NCBI RefSeq assembly: GCF_017873095.1
Contig: NZ_JAGGJU010000001.1
Coordinates: 654,159-718,158, forward strand
Source: Heterorhizobium halophytocola
Lineage (GTDB): Bacteria > Pseudomonadota > Alphaproteobacteria > Rhizobiales > Rhizobiaceae
Length of the DNA stretch: 64,000 nucleotides
Reading direction: 5' to 3'
Below are positions 41,540 through 51,050 of this stretch, piece by piece; position 1 is the first letter of the stretch, and each line of letters starts with the position of its first letter. The position numbers and the translations under genes are program-made. The notes beneath the pieces are model-generated. The model was not told where the DNA came from and did not search any database. It saw nothing but the letters and a program-made list of their open reading frames with translations.

Positions 41540-44500
41540 ATGACCTCGACAATATCTTCCATGAGCGTCAGCCAGATCAGGACGCAGTCGACGGCACAAG
41601 TCGCGGCCTGGTCGACGGAAGACGTGGCATCCCTGTCGACGCAGCAGATCAATGCCCTGTCCTCCGAGCAGGTAGCCGCCCTCGATGACGAAGACGTCGA
41701 AATCCTGACCACCAAGCAGGTAAGCGCGATTTCGCAGAACGCGGTCGTCGGACTGACCCTGTCGCAACTGGCCGTGCTCAGTCAAAGCGACATTTCCAGC
41801 ATGACCTCCGGCCAGATAGCACATCTGACCGGCACACAGCTCGGCAGCCTGTCGACGGGCCAGGCGGAAGCGCTGACGCCGGCCCAGGTGGGTGCCCTGT
41901 CCTCGGCCCAGATCGCAGCACTCAGCACGCAGGAACTCGCAACCTTTTCCACCGCCGACATGGCCGCGATCAAGTCGACCTCGATCAGCGGCATGTCTAC
42001 GGCAGCGCTCGCATCGCTCTCCACCGCACAGATTGCCGCCCTGAACACGGCGGCGATCAGCCGTCTCGGCACCGACCAGATCGCCGCGATGAGCACGGCG
42101 CAGGTAGCAGCCCTCACCTCCGCACAGGTCGGCGCCCTGAATGCGACCCAGATCGCAGCGCTCGGCATCGACGATCTGGCCACCTTCTCCACCACGGATA
42201 TGGCGGCGATCAGCCAGGGCTCCGTCTCCGGCTTCTCGACCCAGATGATGGCGTCGCTGTCGACCGGCCAGGTGGCAGCCCTCGGCACGGCCGCGATCCG
42301 GCGCCTGAGCGCCGACCAGATCGGCGCGCTGAGCACGGTGCAGGTATCGGCCCTCACCTCGACGCAGATCGCGGTACTGACCTCGGCGCAGCTGAAGGCG
42401 CTGGATGTCGACGACCTCGCCACGTTTACGACCGGCGAGATGGCAGCGCTCGATTCGACCGCGATCACGGGCCTGAGCACCGGCGTCGTTGCCGCTCTGT
42501 CGACCGGACAGATCGCTGCGCTCTCCACCGGCTCGGTTGCCCGTCTCTCCACGACGCAGATCGCGGTGCTCGGCACGGCCCAGGTGGCATCGCTGACCTC
42601 CGGTCAGCTCGCCGCGCTCGGCCGGAACCAGATCGCGGCCATGTCGACGATCAATATCACTGCCCTTTCCACCGCCCAGATCACCGCCTTCAGCACCACC
42701 GGGATCTCCGGACTGAACAGCGATCAGATCGCCACCCTCAGCACAGCGCAGGTGCGGGCCCTGACCGCCGAACAGATCACCACGCTGAATTCCGCGCAGG
42801 CGACCGCGCTCAATACGAACGACATAGCCGCCCTTTCGACCAGCCAGATCGCAGCACTCAGCACCGCGGCGACCAGGGGGCTTAGCGCCACCCAGCTCGA
42901 GGCGCTCAGCGCAACGCAGGTTGAGGCGCTGGGCTCGGCCCAGATAGCGGCGCTCAATTCGACCCAGCTGGCGGCGCTCGGCGCAGACGACATCGCGACG
43001 TTCTCGACTGTCGAGATCGCGGCGATCAGTTCGAGCGCGATCACCGGCCTTTCCACCGCGGTCGTGGCGGCGCTCGGCACCGCCCAGATCGCCGCACTCA
43101 GCACGGCCGCCACGCAGAGATTGACTGCAGACCAGCTCAGCGCCCTTTCGACCGCCCAGATGCAGGTTCTGTCGTCGGTGCAGATGGCGGCGCTCAGCTC
43201 GACGCAGGTACCGGCGCTCGGCACCGACGACATTGCCTCGCTTTCCACCGGGCAGATCGCCGCACTGAGCACGCGAGCAATCAAAGGTCTCGGCACCGAC
43301 CAGATCGCGGCCATGAGCACGGCGCAGGTCGCCGCGCTGACCTCGGCGCAGATCGCCGTCTTCTCCTCGCAACAGTTGTCGGCCCTAGGGGTCGACGACA
43401 TCGCGACGTTCTCGACAGCCGATGCGGCTGCAATCAGCTCGGCGGCCATATCCGGACTTTCCAGCCAGCTCATCGCCGGTCTTTCAACCGCCCAGGTCGC
43501 GGCGCTCAGCTCGCAGACGGTGCGCCGCCTCGACGCCAGCCAGATCGCAGCCTTCAGCACGGCGCAGGCCGAGGCCCTGACCAGCACACAGGTGGCGGTC
43601 CTCAGCTCGGCGCAGCTGTCAGCCTTCGGCGCCGACGACATCGTAACGTTCTCGACCGGCGATATCGCAGCACTTGGCCAGACCGCGATCGGCGGGCTTT
43701 CCACCGATCTCGTTTCCGCGCTGACCACCAGCCAGATCGCATCGCTCAGCACCACCGCCGCCCGGCGTTTGAGCACCACCCAGCTCGATGCCTTCAGCAC
43801 CGGCCAGATGCAGGCGCTGACCTCGGCACAGGTCGCAAGCATGACCGCGTCGCAGCTGTCGGCACTCGGCGCCGACGATATCGCCACTTTCTCGACGGAG
43901 GATATCGCCGCCATCGCCTCGAATGCCGTATCGGGCCTCTCCACCGACGTGATCGCAGCGCTGAGCACCGGCCAGATCGCCGCCTTGGACACGAATACCG
44001 TCAGGGGCCTGTCTGCGGCGCAGATCGGCGTTTTGAGTTCCACTCAGGCCGCCGCACTGTCAGCGGGCCAGCTGGTCATGCTGAACGCGCGCCAGACCGT
44101 CGGCATGAGCACGAGCGTTGTCGCATCGTTGACGACCACGCAGCTGGCGGCCTTGAGCACCAACGGCATTGCAGGGCTCAGCAGCGACCAGATGGCGGCG
44201 CTGAGCACCACACAGATTGCCGCGATGCGGACCGACCAGATCACAGCCCTGAATCCCGCGCAGGCCGAAAACCTTGGAATAGATGACGTCACGGCGCTGT
44301 CGACCGATCAGATCGCGGCCCTCAGCACGCGCACGACGAAGACCCTCAGCACGACGCAGATCAGTGCGATGAGCACGGCGCAAGTGGCAGCCCTCACCGC
44401 AGCCCAGATCGCTGCGATGAGCTCTCTGCAGATTGCCGCCCTGGGCGCGGACGACATCGCGACGTTCTCGACCGACGACATCGCGGCAATTTCCACCCAT

Positions 44501-47500
44501 GGGATCGCCGGCATGTCGCCGGATGTGGTGGCATCGCTGACGACGGCGCAGCTGGCCGCCATGGCCACCCGCACCGTTCATGCCCTGAGTACCGATCAGG
44601 TCAACGCCCTCAGCACGGCGCAGCTCCAGGCGATGTCTACGCAGCAGGTTGCAGCCCTTACCTCGCTTCAGCTGTCGGTGCTGGAAACCGATGATCTCGC
44701 GGTCTTCAGTACCGGCGACATCGCAGCGATAGCGTCCAGCGCGATCGCCGGCCTGACGACCGAAGTCGTGGCTTCGCTGACGACCAGCCAGATCGCGGCG
44801 CTCAGCACGCAGGCCGCCAAGCGGCTGACCACCAGCCAGATCGATGCGCTGAGCACGGCGCAGTTCCAGATCCTGTCCAGCAGCCAGCTGGCCGCACTCA
44901 CGGCCACGCAGATGAACTATCTGGGCACCGACGATATCGCATCGCTCTCCACCACGCAGATCGCGGCGCTCAGCACGACAGCCATCAAGGGGCTGAGTTC
45001 GGACCAGATCCAGGCCCTCAGCACGGATCAGGCAGCCGCCCTGACCTCGGCTCAGGTGGCCGTGCTGTCGGCTGCACAGATCTCCTATTTCACGCCCGAG
45101 GATATCGCGACCTTCTCGACCGCGGACGTCTCCGTCATCGGCTCCAGTGCCGTGACCGGATTGACCGAGGACCAGATCGCGGCACTGTCGACCGATCAGA
45201 TCGCCGCCTTGAGCACGCGTGCCGTCAACCGGCTGGGCACCGTCCAGATCGACGCGATGAGCACTGCCCAGGTCGAAGCTCTGTCATCGCGGCAGGTCGC
45301 AGCGATGACGTCGCTTCAGCTCTCGGCCCTCGGCACGGATGATATCGTCACGCTGTCGACCGACGACATCGCGGCCATCAGCAAGACGTCGATACCCGGT
45401 CTGTCGACGGACCTCATAGCGGCGCTGACCACGACGCAGGTCTCCGCCATCAACGTGACGGCGACGCGGAACCTCAACACCGAGCAGATCAATGCCCTGA
45501 GCACCGCGCAGGTCGAAGCCTTCACCTCTACCCAGGTGGCAGCCCTGACCGCCCAGCAGATGTCCGTGCTCGACAAATACGATCTGGCCACCTTCTCCAC
45601 TGCAGACATGGCAGCGCTCACCTCCGCAGCGCTTTCCGGCCTCATGGCGGAGACCGCCGCATCGCTGAGCACCGACCAGATCGCCGCGATCAGCACCAGC
45701 GGCATCCGGGGTCTCAGCACGGCGCAGATGGCGGCGCTGGAGACCGCCCAGACCCAGGCGTTTTCGACCAAGCAGATCGCCTTGCTGAGTTCGATCCAGA
45801 TTCAGGCTCTGAACGCCGAAAACATCGCCGCCTTCTCGACCGCACAGATCGCAGCGCTCAGCACCGCAGGCGTCGCCGGCCTCAACACCGATCAGCTCGA
45901 CGCGCTCACCACGGCACAGCTTGCAAGCCTGTCGACCAAGCAGGTGGCCGTCCTCAGCTCGGCGCAGGTGTCCGGCCTCAGCGAAGAGGACATCGCCTCA
46001 TTCTCGACGGCCCAGATTGCGGCCCTGAATACCAAGGCAGCCAACGGCCTTACCCCCGATCAGGTGGATGCCCTCTCCACCGCCCAGATCGAGGCGCTGA
46101 GTTCGGCGCAGGTCGGCGCTCTCAACTCTTCGCAGGTCGCGGTGCTGGAAACGGACGATATCGCCGTCTTTTCGACAAAGGATATCGCGGCCATCAATTC
46201 CGGCGCCATTGCCGGCCTTTCGACGGCCGTGCTCGCAGCGCTCTCCACCGCGCAGATCGCGGCGCTGAGCACCGCCGGCATTTCCGGCCTGTCGACCAAG
46301 CAGATCGATTCGCTGAGCACGACTCAGCTGGCGAGCCTGTCGACCAAGCAGATTTCGGCCCTGAAACCGGACCAGATCGTCGTGCTCGGCACCGACGACA
46401 TTGCGGCTTTGTCGACCGCCCAGGTCGCTGCCTTCAACACCAGCAGCGTCTCCAGCCTGACGACCAAGCAGATGGGCGCTCTGAGCACGGCGCAGGCCGA
46501 GGCGCTTACCAGCGCCCAGGTTCACGTCCTCAGCTCCGCCCAGATCGCAGCGCTCGGCACCGACGATATCGCCACCTTCTCGACCGCCGATATCGCGGCC
46601 ATCAGCACCGGTGCCATCGCCGGGCTTTCGACGGACCTGATCACCGGTCTGTCGAACGACCAGATCACGGCGCTCAGCACCGCCGATGTGGCGAGCCTGA
46701 GCACCAAACAGATCAATGCGCTCTCCACCGCGCAGATCGCCGCGCTGTCGACCCGGCAGATTGCGGCTCTCACCTCGGAACAGTTCACCGTCATCGACGC
46801 GGGCGACATCGCCGCCTTCTCCACCCGCGATATCGCCGCCATCAGCGCCGGCGCCATGGCAGGTTTCTCGACCGAGGTGATGGCGGCCCTGTCGAGCGGC
46901 CAGATCGCGGCCCTCAGCACGGGCAGCGTCGCCAATCTGTCGACCAAGCAGATCGGCGCGCTCAGTGCCGGCCAGATCGAGGTCTTCTCGACCAAGCAGA
47001 TCGCGGCCCTGACGGCAGATCAGGTCTCGGCCCTCGGCACCGACGATATCGCGGGCCTCTCGACGGCCCAGATCGCCGCACTCAGTGCGCTGGGCATATC
47101 CGGCCTCACCACCGCCCAGATGGACGCCCTCAGCTCCGCCCAGCTGGAAGCGCTTTCCAGTGATCAGGTGGGACAGCTGGATTCGCGGCAGCTGACGGTG
47201 ATCAAGGCCGACGACGTGCCGTCCTTTTCGACCGGCGACATCGCGGCGATCGGCTCCGAGGCGGTGCTGGGCCTCACGACAGGTGCCATTGCCGCACTGA
47301 CGACCGACCAGGTTGCCGCTCTCTCGACCGCCGGCATATCGGGCCTGTCGACAGAGCAGATCAATGCCCTGAGCACGAGCCAGGTCGAGGCACTGACCGA
47401 CGAGCAGATCGCGACGCTGAGTTCGCGGCAGATCGCGGCCCTCGGCACGGATGACATTGCGGCGCTTTCGACCAGCCAGATCGCGGCGATCAGTGCTGCC

Positions 47501-50500
47501 GGGATCAAGGGGCTCAACACCCTCGACATTTCGGTACTGAGCCCGACACAGGTGGAAGCCTTCACCACCACGCAGGTCGCCGCCCTGAGCTCGACCCAGC
47601 TCGCCGCACTCGGCAGCGACGATCTCGCCATGTTCTCGACGGCGGACATCGCCGCTATCAGTTCCTCGGGCATGTCGGGCCTGTCGACGGCGATCGTTGC
47701 GGCGCTGACGACCGACCAGATCGTGGCGCTCGGCACCGCGGGCATCGCCGGCCTATCGACCGCGCAGCTCGATGCCATGAGCACCTCGCAGATCGAGGCG
47801 CTGTCGACAAAACAGGTCGCCGTCCTCAGCTCCAAGCAATTGTCGATCCTCGGTGCCGACGATCTGGCGGCCTTTTCGACCGCAGATATCGCATCGATCA
47901 GCTCCGATGCAGTGACCGGTCTGTCGACGGCCATCGTTGCCGGCCTTTCCAACGACCAGGTCAGCGCGCTGACCACCACGACGCTCGCCGCCCTGACAAC
48001 CGGACAGGTTGCGGCTCTTTCCGCCGGCCAGGTCGGCGGGCTGTCGACCAATCATATCGCCGCCTTGAGTTCGAGGCAGATCGCCGCGCTGAGTACCGCC
48101 GACATTGCGGCCTTCTCGACGGGCCAGATCCTGGCCATGAGCACCGCCGGCATCCCGGGGCTCACGACCACGCAGATCAACGTGATGAGCACCGTGCAGC
48201 TGGAAGCACTGTCCTCCAGCCAGGTTGCGGTGCTGTCGTCCAAGCAGGTGGCAGCGCTCGACAGCGACGACCTGAAGGTCTTCTCGACGAAGGACATCGC
48301 GGCACTCAGTTCAGGCGCCATGGCCGGGATTTCAACCGGCGTGCTTGCCTCGCTGTCGACCGACCAGATCGCCGCGCTCAGCACCGGCGGCATCTCCGGC
48401 CTTTCCACCGATCAGATCACCGCGCTCAATACGGCGCAGATCGAGGCACTGTCGACGGCACAGATCGGCGCGCTCGGTTCGAAGCAGGTCGCGGCACTCG
48501 GCACCGACGATATCGCCATCCTGTCGACGGCCCAGATTGCGGCCATCAGCACCCTCGGCATCAAGGGGCTCAGCACGATCGATATTGCCGCCCTCAGCCC
48601 CGATCAGGTCGAAGCGCTGACGGTGACACAGGTCGCGGCACTGAACTCGACGCAGATGGCGGCATTCGATCTCGGCGATCTCGAGGTCTTTTCGACGGCC
48701 GACATTGCGGCGATCAGCTCCGATGCGATTGCCGGCCTGTCGACCGACACGATCGCCGCCCTTTCCACCGAGCAGATCGCCTCGCTGAGCACGGCCGGGA
48801 TCTCCGGCCTCTCCACCGGACAGATCGGCGCCCTGACCATCGGCCAGATGGAAGCGCTTTCGACCTCGCAGGTCGGCGCACTGACCTCCAAGCAGGTGGC
48901 GGCGCTCGGCACCGACGATATCGCGGCCCTTTCGACCAAGCAGATCGCGGCGCTGAGTTCGGCGGGCATTCGCGGTCTTGCTGCCAGCCAGATCGAGGCG
49001 TTGAGCGAGGAGCAGGCGGAGGCGCTGACATCCGCGCAGGTCGCCGTGCTGAATTCGACGCAGATCGCCGCCTTCGGAACCAATGATCTGGAGCTGTTCT
49101 CCAGCGAGGATATCGCCGCGATCAGCTCGACGGCGATGCAGGGCCTCTCGACCAGCGTCATCGCGGCGCTGTCGACCGCCCAGATCGCAGCCTTGAGCGC
49201 GTCCGGCATTGCCGGCCTGTCCACGGCCCAGATCGGCGCTCTCAGCACCGATCAGGTCGAAGCTTTGACGACGGCGCAGGTTGCAGCCCTGAGCTCAAAG
49301 CAGATCGCGGCCCTCGGTGCAGACGACCTCGAAGCCTTCTCGACCGCAGACATGGCGGCGATCAGCGCGGATGGCATTCTCGGCCTGTCGACGGACACGA
49401 TCGCGGCCCTGTCGACCGACCAGATCTCCGTTCTCGGCACGGGCGGCATTTCCGGCCTCTCGTCGGCGCAGATCAGCGCACTGAGCAGCAGCCAGCTGGA
49501 GGCGCTTACCACGGCGCAGGTCGCGGCCTTGACATCGAAGCAGATCGCCGTGCTCGGCACCGACGACATCGTGGCGCTCTCGACGCAGCAGATCGCCGCA
49601 TTCAGCACCGCCGCCATGGCCGGCCTTACCAGCACGCAGGTCGCGGCGATGAGCATCGACCAGATCGATGCCTTCTCGACGGGTCAGATCGCGGCGCTGA
49701 CCTCCGGTGCGATCGCCGGCCTCAGCATGGCGGACCTCGACGCCTTCTCGACAGCGGATATCGCGGCGATCAATTCCGATGCCATGGCCGGTCTTTCGAC
49801 CGACTTCATCGCGGCCATGACAACCAATGATCTGGCGGCCCTGAGCACCGCCAGCGTATCAGGCCTCAGCAGCGCCCAGATCGCGGCCCTGCGCCCCGAT
49901 CAGGTCGATGCCTTCACCACCAGCCAGATCGCCGCCCTCAGCGCCAACGGCCTGGCCGGATTGACGACGGCGGACATGGCGACCTTCTCGGTCGAGGAAC
50001 TGAAACTGATCAATCCGAGTGCGATCCGCGGATTGTCGACCGCCATCATCGCAGGACTTTCGACGACCGAGATCGGCGCTCTTTCGACCGGCCAGGTGGC
50101 GGCGCTCAGCTACAACCAGATTGCCGTCCTCTCGACCGCACAATTCGCAACGCTGTCGACGGCCCAGCTCGCCGCCCTGAACCCGGTACAGGTGGCAGCA
50201 CTCGGCACCGACGATATTGCCACCCTGTCGACCGACGAGATCATGGCCCTGAACAACAGCGCGATCTCGGGCCTGACGACAAGCGCCATCGCTTCCATGA
50301 CGACGGATCAGGCCGAGGCGCTCACCTCCGGCCAGGTCAGTGCGCTGACCTCGGCACAGGTCGGGGCACTCTCGCTGGCCGAACTGGCGACCTTCTCGAC
50401 GGCGGATATCGCAGCCTTCAGCGCCAATGGTCTGCAGGGGCTGTCGACCGACGATATCGGGCATCTATCCAGCGCGCAGCTCGGTACCCTGATGGACAGC

Positions 50501-50563
50501 CAGATGGGCAACCTGAATTCCGACCAGATCGCCGCGGTGATTGCCGCCTACTTGGCGATGTAG
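41540..50563 (+). CDS. Giant octapeptide-repeat protein (3007 residues)
   Basis: A single uninterrupted frame. Apart from a short N-terminus it consists of about 370 octapeptides with consensus L-S-T-x-Q-I-A-A: position 1 hydrophobic, 2-3 Ser/Thr/Gly/Asn, 5 usually Gln or Asp, 6 Ile/Val/Leu/Met. Octads group into units of ten (80 residues); the DD(I/L)ATFST octad recurs every 240 bp over long stretches. Ser and Thr make up roughly a quarter of residues and the protein is strongly acidic. I saw no cysteine. There is no signal peptide or membrane segment, and the C-terminus ends IAAVIAAYLAM. Repeats differ at many synonymous sites, implying selection on protein pattern. Function is unknown; adhesin, scaffold or cell-surface filament are options. 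The upstream GT41 enzyme may glycosylate it. Confidence 0.85.
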   Translation: MTSTISSMSVSQIRTQSTAQVAAWSTEDVASLSTQQINALSSEQVAALDDEDVEILTTKQVSAISQNAVVGLTLSQLAVLSQSDISSMTSGQIAHLTGTQLGSLSTGQAEALTPAQVGALSSAQIAALSTQELATFSTADMAAIKSTSISGMSTAALASLSTAQIAALNTAAISRLGTDQIAAMSTAQVAALTSAQVGALNATQIAALGIDDLATFSTTDMAAISQGSVSGFSTQMMASLSTGQVAALGTAAIRRLSADQIGALSTVQVSALTSTQIAVLTSAQLKALDVDDLATFTTGEMAALDSTAITGLSTGVVAALSTGQIAALSTGSVARLSTTQIAVLGTAQVASLTSGQLAALGRNQIAAMSTINITALSTAQITAFSTTGISGLNSDQIATLSTAQVRALTAEQITTLNSAQATALNTNDIAALSTSQIAALSTAATRGLSATQLEALSATQVEALGSAQIAALNSTQLAALGADDIATFSTVEIAAISSSAITGLSTAVVAALGTAQIAALSTAATQRLTADQLSALSTAQMQVLSSVQMAALSSTQVPALGTDDIASLSTGQIAALSTRAIKGLGTDQIAAMSTAQVAALTSAQIAVFSSQQLSALGVDDIATFSTADAAAISSAAISGLSSQLIAGLSTAQVAALSSQTVRRLDASQIAAFSTAQAEALTSTQVAVLSSAQLSAFGADDIVTFSTGDIAALGQTAIGGLSTDLVSALTTSQIASLSTTAARRLSTTQLDAFSTGQMQALTSAQVASMTASQLSALGADDIATFSTEDIAAIASNAVSGLSTDVIAALSTGQIAALDTNTVRGLSAAQIGVLSSTQAAALSAGQLVMLNARQTVGMSTSVVASLTTTQLAALSTNGIAGLSSDQMAALSTTQIAAMRTDQITALNPAQAENLGIDDVTALSTDQIAALSTRTTKTLSTTQISAMSTAQVAALTAAQIAAMSSLQIAALGADDIATFSTDDIAAISTHGIAGMSPDVVASLTTAQLAAMATRTVHALSTDQVNALSTAQLQAMSTQQVAALTSLQLSVLETDDLAVFSTGDIAAIASSAIAGLTTEVVASLTTSQIAALSTQAAKRLTTSQIDALSTAQFQILSSSQLAALTATQMNYLGTDDIASLSTTQIAALSTTAIKGLSSDQIQALSTDQAAALTSAQVAVLSAAQISYFTPEDIATFSTADVSVIGSSAVTGLTEDQIAALSTDQIAALSTRAVNRLGTVQIDAMSTAQVEALSSRQVAAMTSLQLSALGTDDIVTLSTDDIAAISKTSIPGLSTDLIAALTTTQVSAINVTATRNLNTEQINALSTAQVEAFTSTQVAALTAQQMSVLDKYDLATFSTADMAALTSAALSGLMAETAASLSTDQIAAISTSGIRGLSTAQMAALETAQTQAFSTKQIALLSSIQIQALNAENIAAFSTAQIAALSTAGVAGLNTDQLDALTTAQLASLSTKQVAVLSSAQVSGLSEEDIASFSTAQIAALNTKAANGLTPDQVDALSTAQIEALSSAQVGALNSSQVAVLETDDIAVFSTKDIAAINSGAIAGLSTAVLAALSTAQIAALSTAGISGLSTKQIDSLSTTQLASLSTKQISALKPDQIVVLGTDDIAALSTAQVAAFNTSSVSSLTTKQMGALSTAQAEALTSAQVHVLSSAQIAALGTDDIATFSTADIAAISTGAIAGLSTDLITGLSNDQITALSTADVASLSTKQINALSTAQIAALSTRQIAALTSEQFTVIDAGDIAAFSTRDIAAISAGAMAGFSTEVMAALSSGQIAALSTGSVANLSTKQIGALSAGQIEVFSTKQIAALTADQVSALGTDDIAGLSTAQIAALSALGISGLTTAQMDALSSAQLEALSSDQVGQLDSRQLTVIKADDVPSFSTGDIAAIGSEAVLGLTTGAIAALTTDQVAALSTAGISGLSTEQINALSTSQVEALTDEQIATLSSRQIAALGTDDIAALSTSQIAAISAAGIKGLNTLDISVLSPTQVEAFTTTQVAALSSTQLAALGSDDLAMFSTADIAAISSSGMSGLSTAIVAALTTDQIVALGTAGIAGLSTAQLDAMSTSQIEALSTKQVAVLSSKQLSILGADDLAAFSTADIASISSDAVTGLSTAIVAGLSNDQVSALTTTTLAALTTGQVAALSAGQVGGLSTNHIAALSSRQIAALSTADIAAFSTGQILAMSTAGIPGLTTTQINVMSTVQLEALSSSQVAVLSSKQVAALDSDDLKVFSTKDIAALSSGAMAGISTGVLASLSTDQIAALSTGGISGLSTDQITALNTAQIEALSTAQIGALGSKQVAALGTDDIAILSTAQIAAISTLGIKGLSTIDIAALSPDQVEALTVTQVAALNSTQMAAFDLGDLEVFSTADIAAISSDAIAGLSTDTIAALSTEQIASLSTAGISGLSTGQIGALTIGQMEALSTSQVGALTSKQVAALGTDDIAALSTKQIAALSSAGIRGLAASQIEALSEEQAEALTSAQVAVLNSTQIAAFGTNDLELFSSEDIAAISSTAMQGLSTSVIAALSTAQIAALSASGIAGLSTAQIGALSTDQVEALTTAQVAALSSKQIAALGADDLEAFSTADMAAISADGILGLSTDTIAALSTDQISVLGTGGISGLSSAQISALSSSQLEALTTAQVAALTSKQIAVLGTDDIVALSTQQIAAFSTAAMAGLTSTQVAAMSIDQIDAFSTGQIAALTSGAIAGLSMADLDAFSTADIAAINSDAMAGLSTDFIAAMTTNDLAALSTASVSGLSSAQIAALRPDQVDAFTTSQIAALSANGLAGLTTADMATFSVEELKLINPSAIRGLSTAIIAGLSTTEIGALSTGQVAALSYNQIAVLSTAQFATLSTAQLAALNPVQVAALGTDDIATLSTDEIMALNNSAISGLTTSAIASMTTDQAEALTSGQVSALTSAQVGALSLAELATFSTADIAAFSANGLQGLSTDDIGHLSSAQLGTLMDSQMGNLNSDQIAAVIAAYLAM
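42100..50500 (+). repeat. 24-bp (octapeptide) repeats nested in 240-bp higher-order repeats
   Basis: The coding DNA repeats every 24 bp at protein level and, over long stretches, every 240 bp. For example, the GACGACATCGCGACGTTC-like block recurs near 43395, 43635 and 43875. Occasional half-unit phase shifts (for example between about 43875 and 44450) show past unit loss or gain. Confidence 0.85.
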
Positions 50564-50614
50564 GTCCGTCGTGCCGGCGTAGGTGCCGCGGCTTTTTAGG
50601 GCCAAACCGATGTT

Positions 50615-50947
50615 CTAATCGACGATGAACAGCTTGGCGCCGGTTCGGGTCGAGGATCGGTGGGCAGCATCGCCATAGTCCGAGACATGGTAGCTCATGC
50701 CGGCCGTCAGGACAAAGGTCCTCCCGTCCTGCAGTTCGCAGATCAGCTCCCCGTCGAGGACGTAGAGAATGTGTCCGCGATTGCACCAGTGATCGGCGAT
50801 ATAGCCCGGCGAATATTCGACCACCCGGATCCGGACATCGCCGAGATTGATCGTGCGCCACAGCGCCATGCCGCTCTCGCCGGGATGCTCGGTCGACGGC
50901 AGACTGCTCCAGTCGGTCGTGGTGAATATGGCTTCGGGCAATTCCAT
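50615..50947 (-). CDS. Small cupin-fold protein (DHCW-motif family)
   Basis: A 110-residue single-domain cupin. The core is GYIADHWCNRGHILYVLDGEL, with His residues and a Cys that could bind metal, followed by LTAGMSYHVSDYGDAAHRS and ending AKLFIVD. It is close to the DHCW-motif cupin family. AAGGA precedes the ATG at 50947. It is a single gene convergent with the giant repeat gene and divergent from the LysR gene (103-bp gap). The function is unknown; small cupins of this type often bind a metabolite or metal. Confidence 0.8.
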   Translation of the reverse strand: MELPEAIFTTTDWSSLPSTEHPGESGMALWRTINLGDVRIRVVEYSPGYIADHWCNRGHILYVLDGELICELQDGRTFVLTAGMSYHVSDYGDAAHRSSTRTGAKLFIVD

Positions 50948-51050
50948 CGCTTTATCCTTGCAGTCAAAACCCAGCTCCTAAGGCAGGATGCGGGCAGAGG
51001 TTTGACATAATCCATAAGTTCAAACGCAGTTCCGCCGCCGTCCGGCCGGC

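Noticed and set aside
41519..50464. Several long minus-strand frames (up to 617 codons) across the giant repeat gene
   Set aside because: They mirror the repetitive coding strand, change frame with the repeats and show only compositional repeats. The plus-strand frame is continuous and patterned.
42100..50500. 240-bp periodicity as a CRISPR array or satellite
   Set aside because: Units are protein-coding throughout, vary at synonymous sites and have no repeat-spacer structure.
41540..50563. Giant protein as a TAL-effector-like DNA-binding protein
   Set aside because: LTxxQV at the start of octads recalls the first helix of TALE repeats, but the unit is 8 residues, not 33-35, and there is no variable di-residue.
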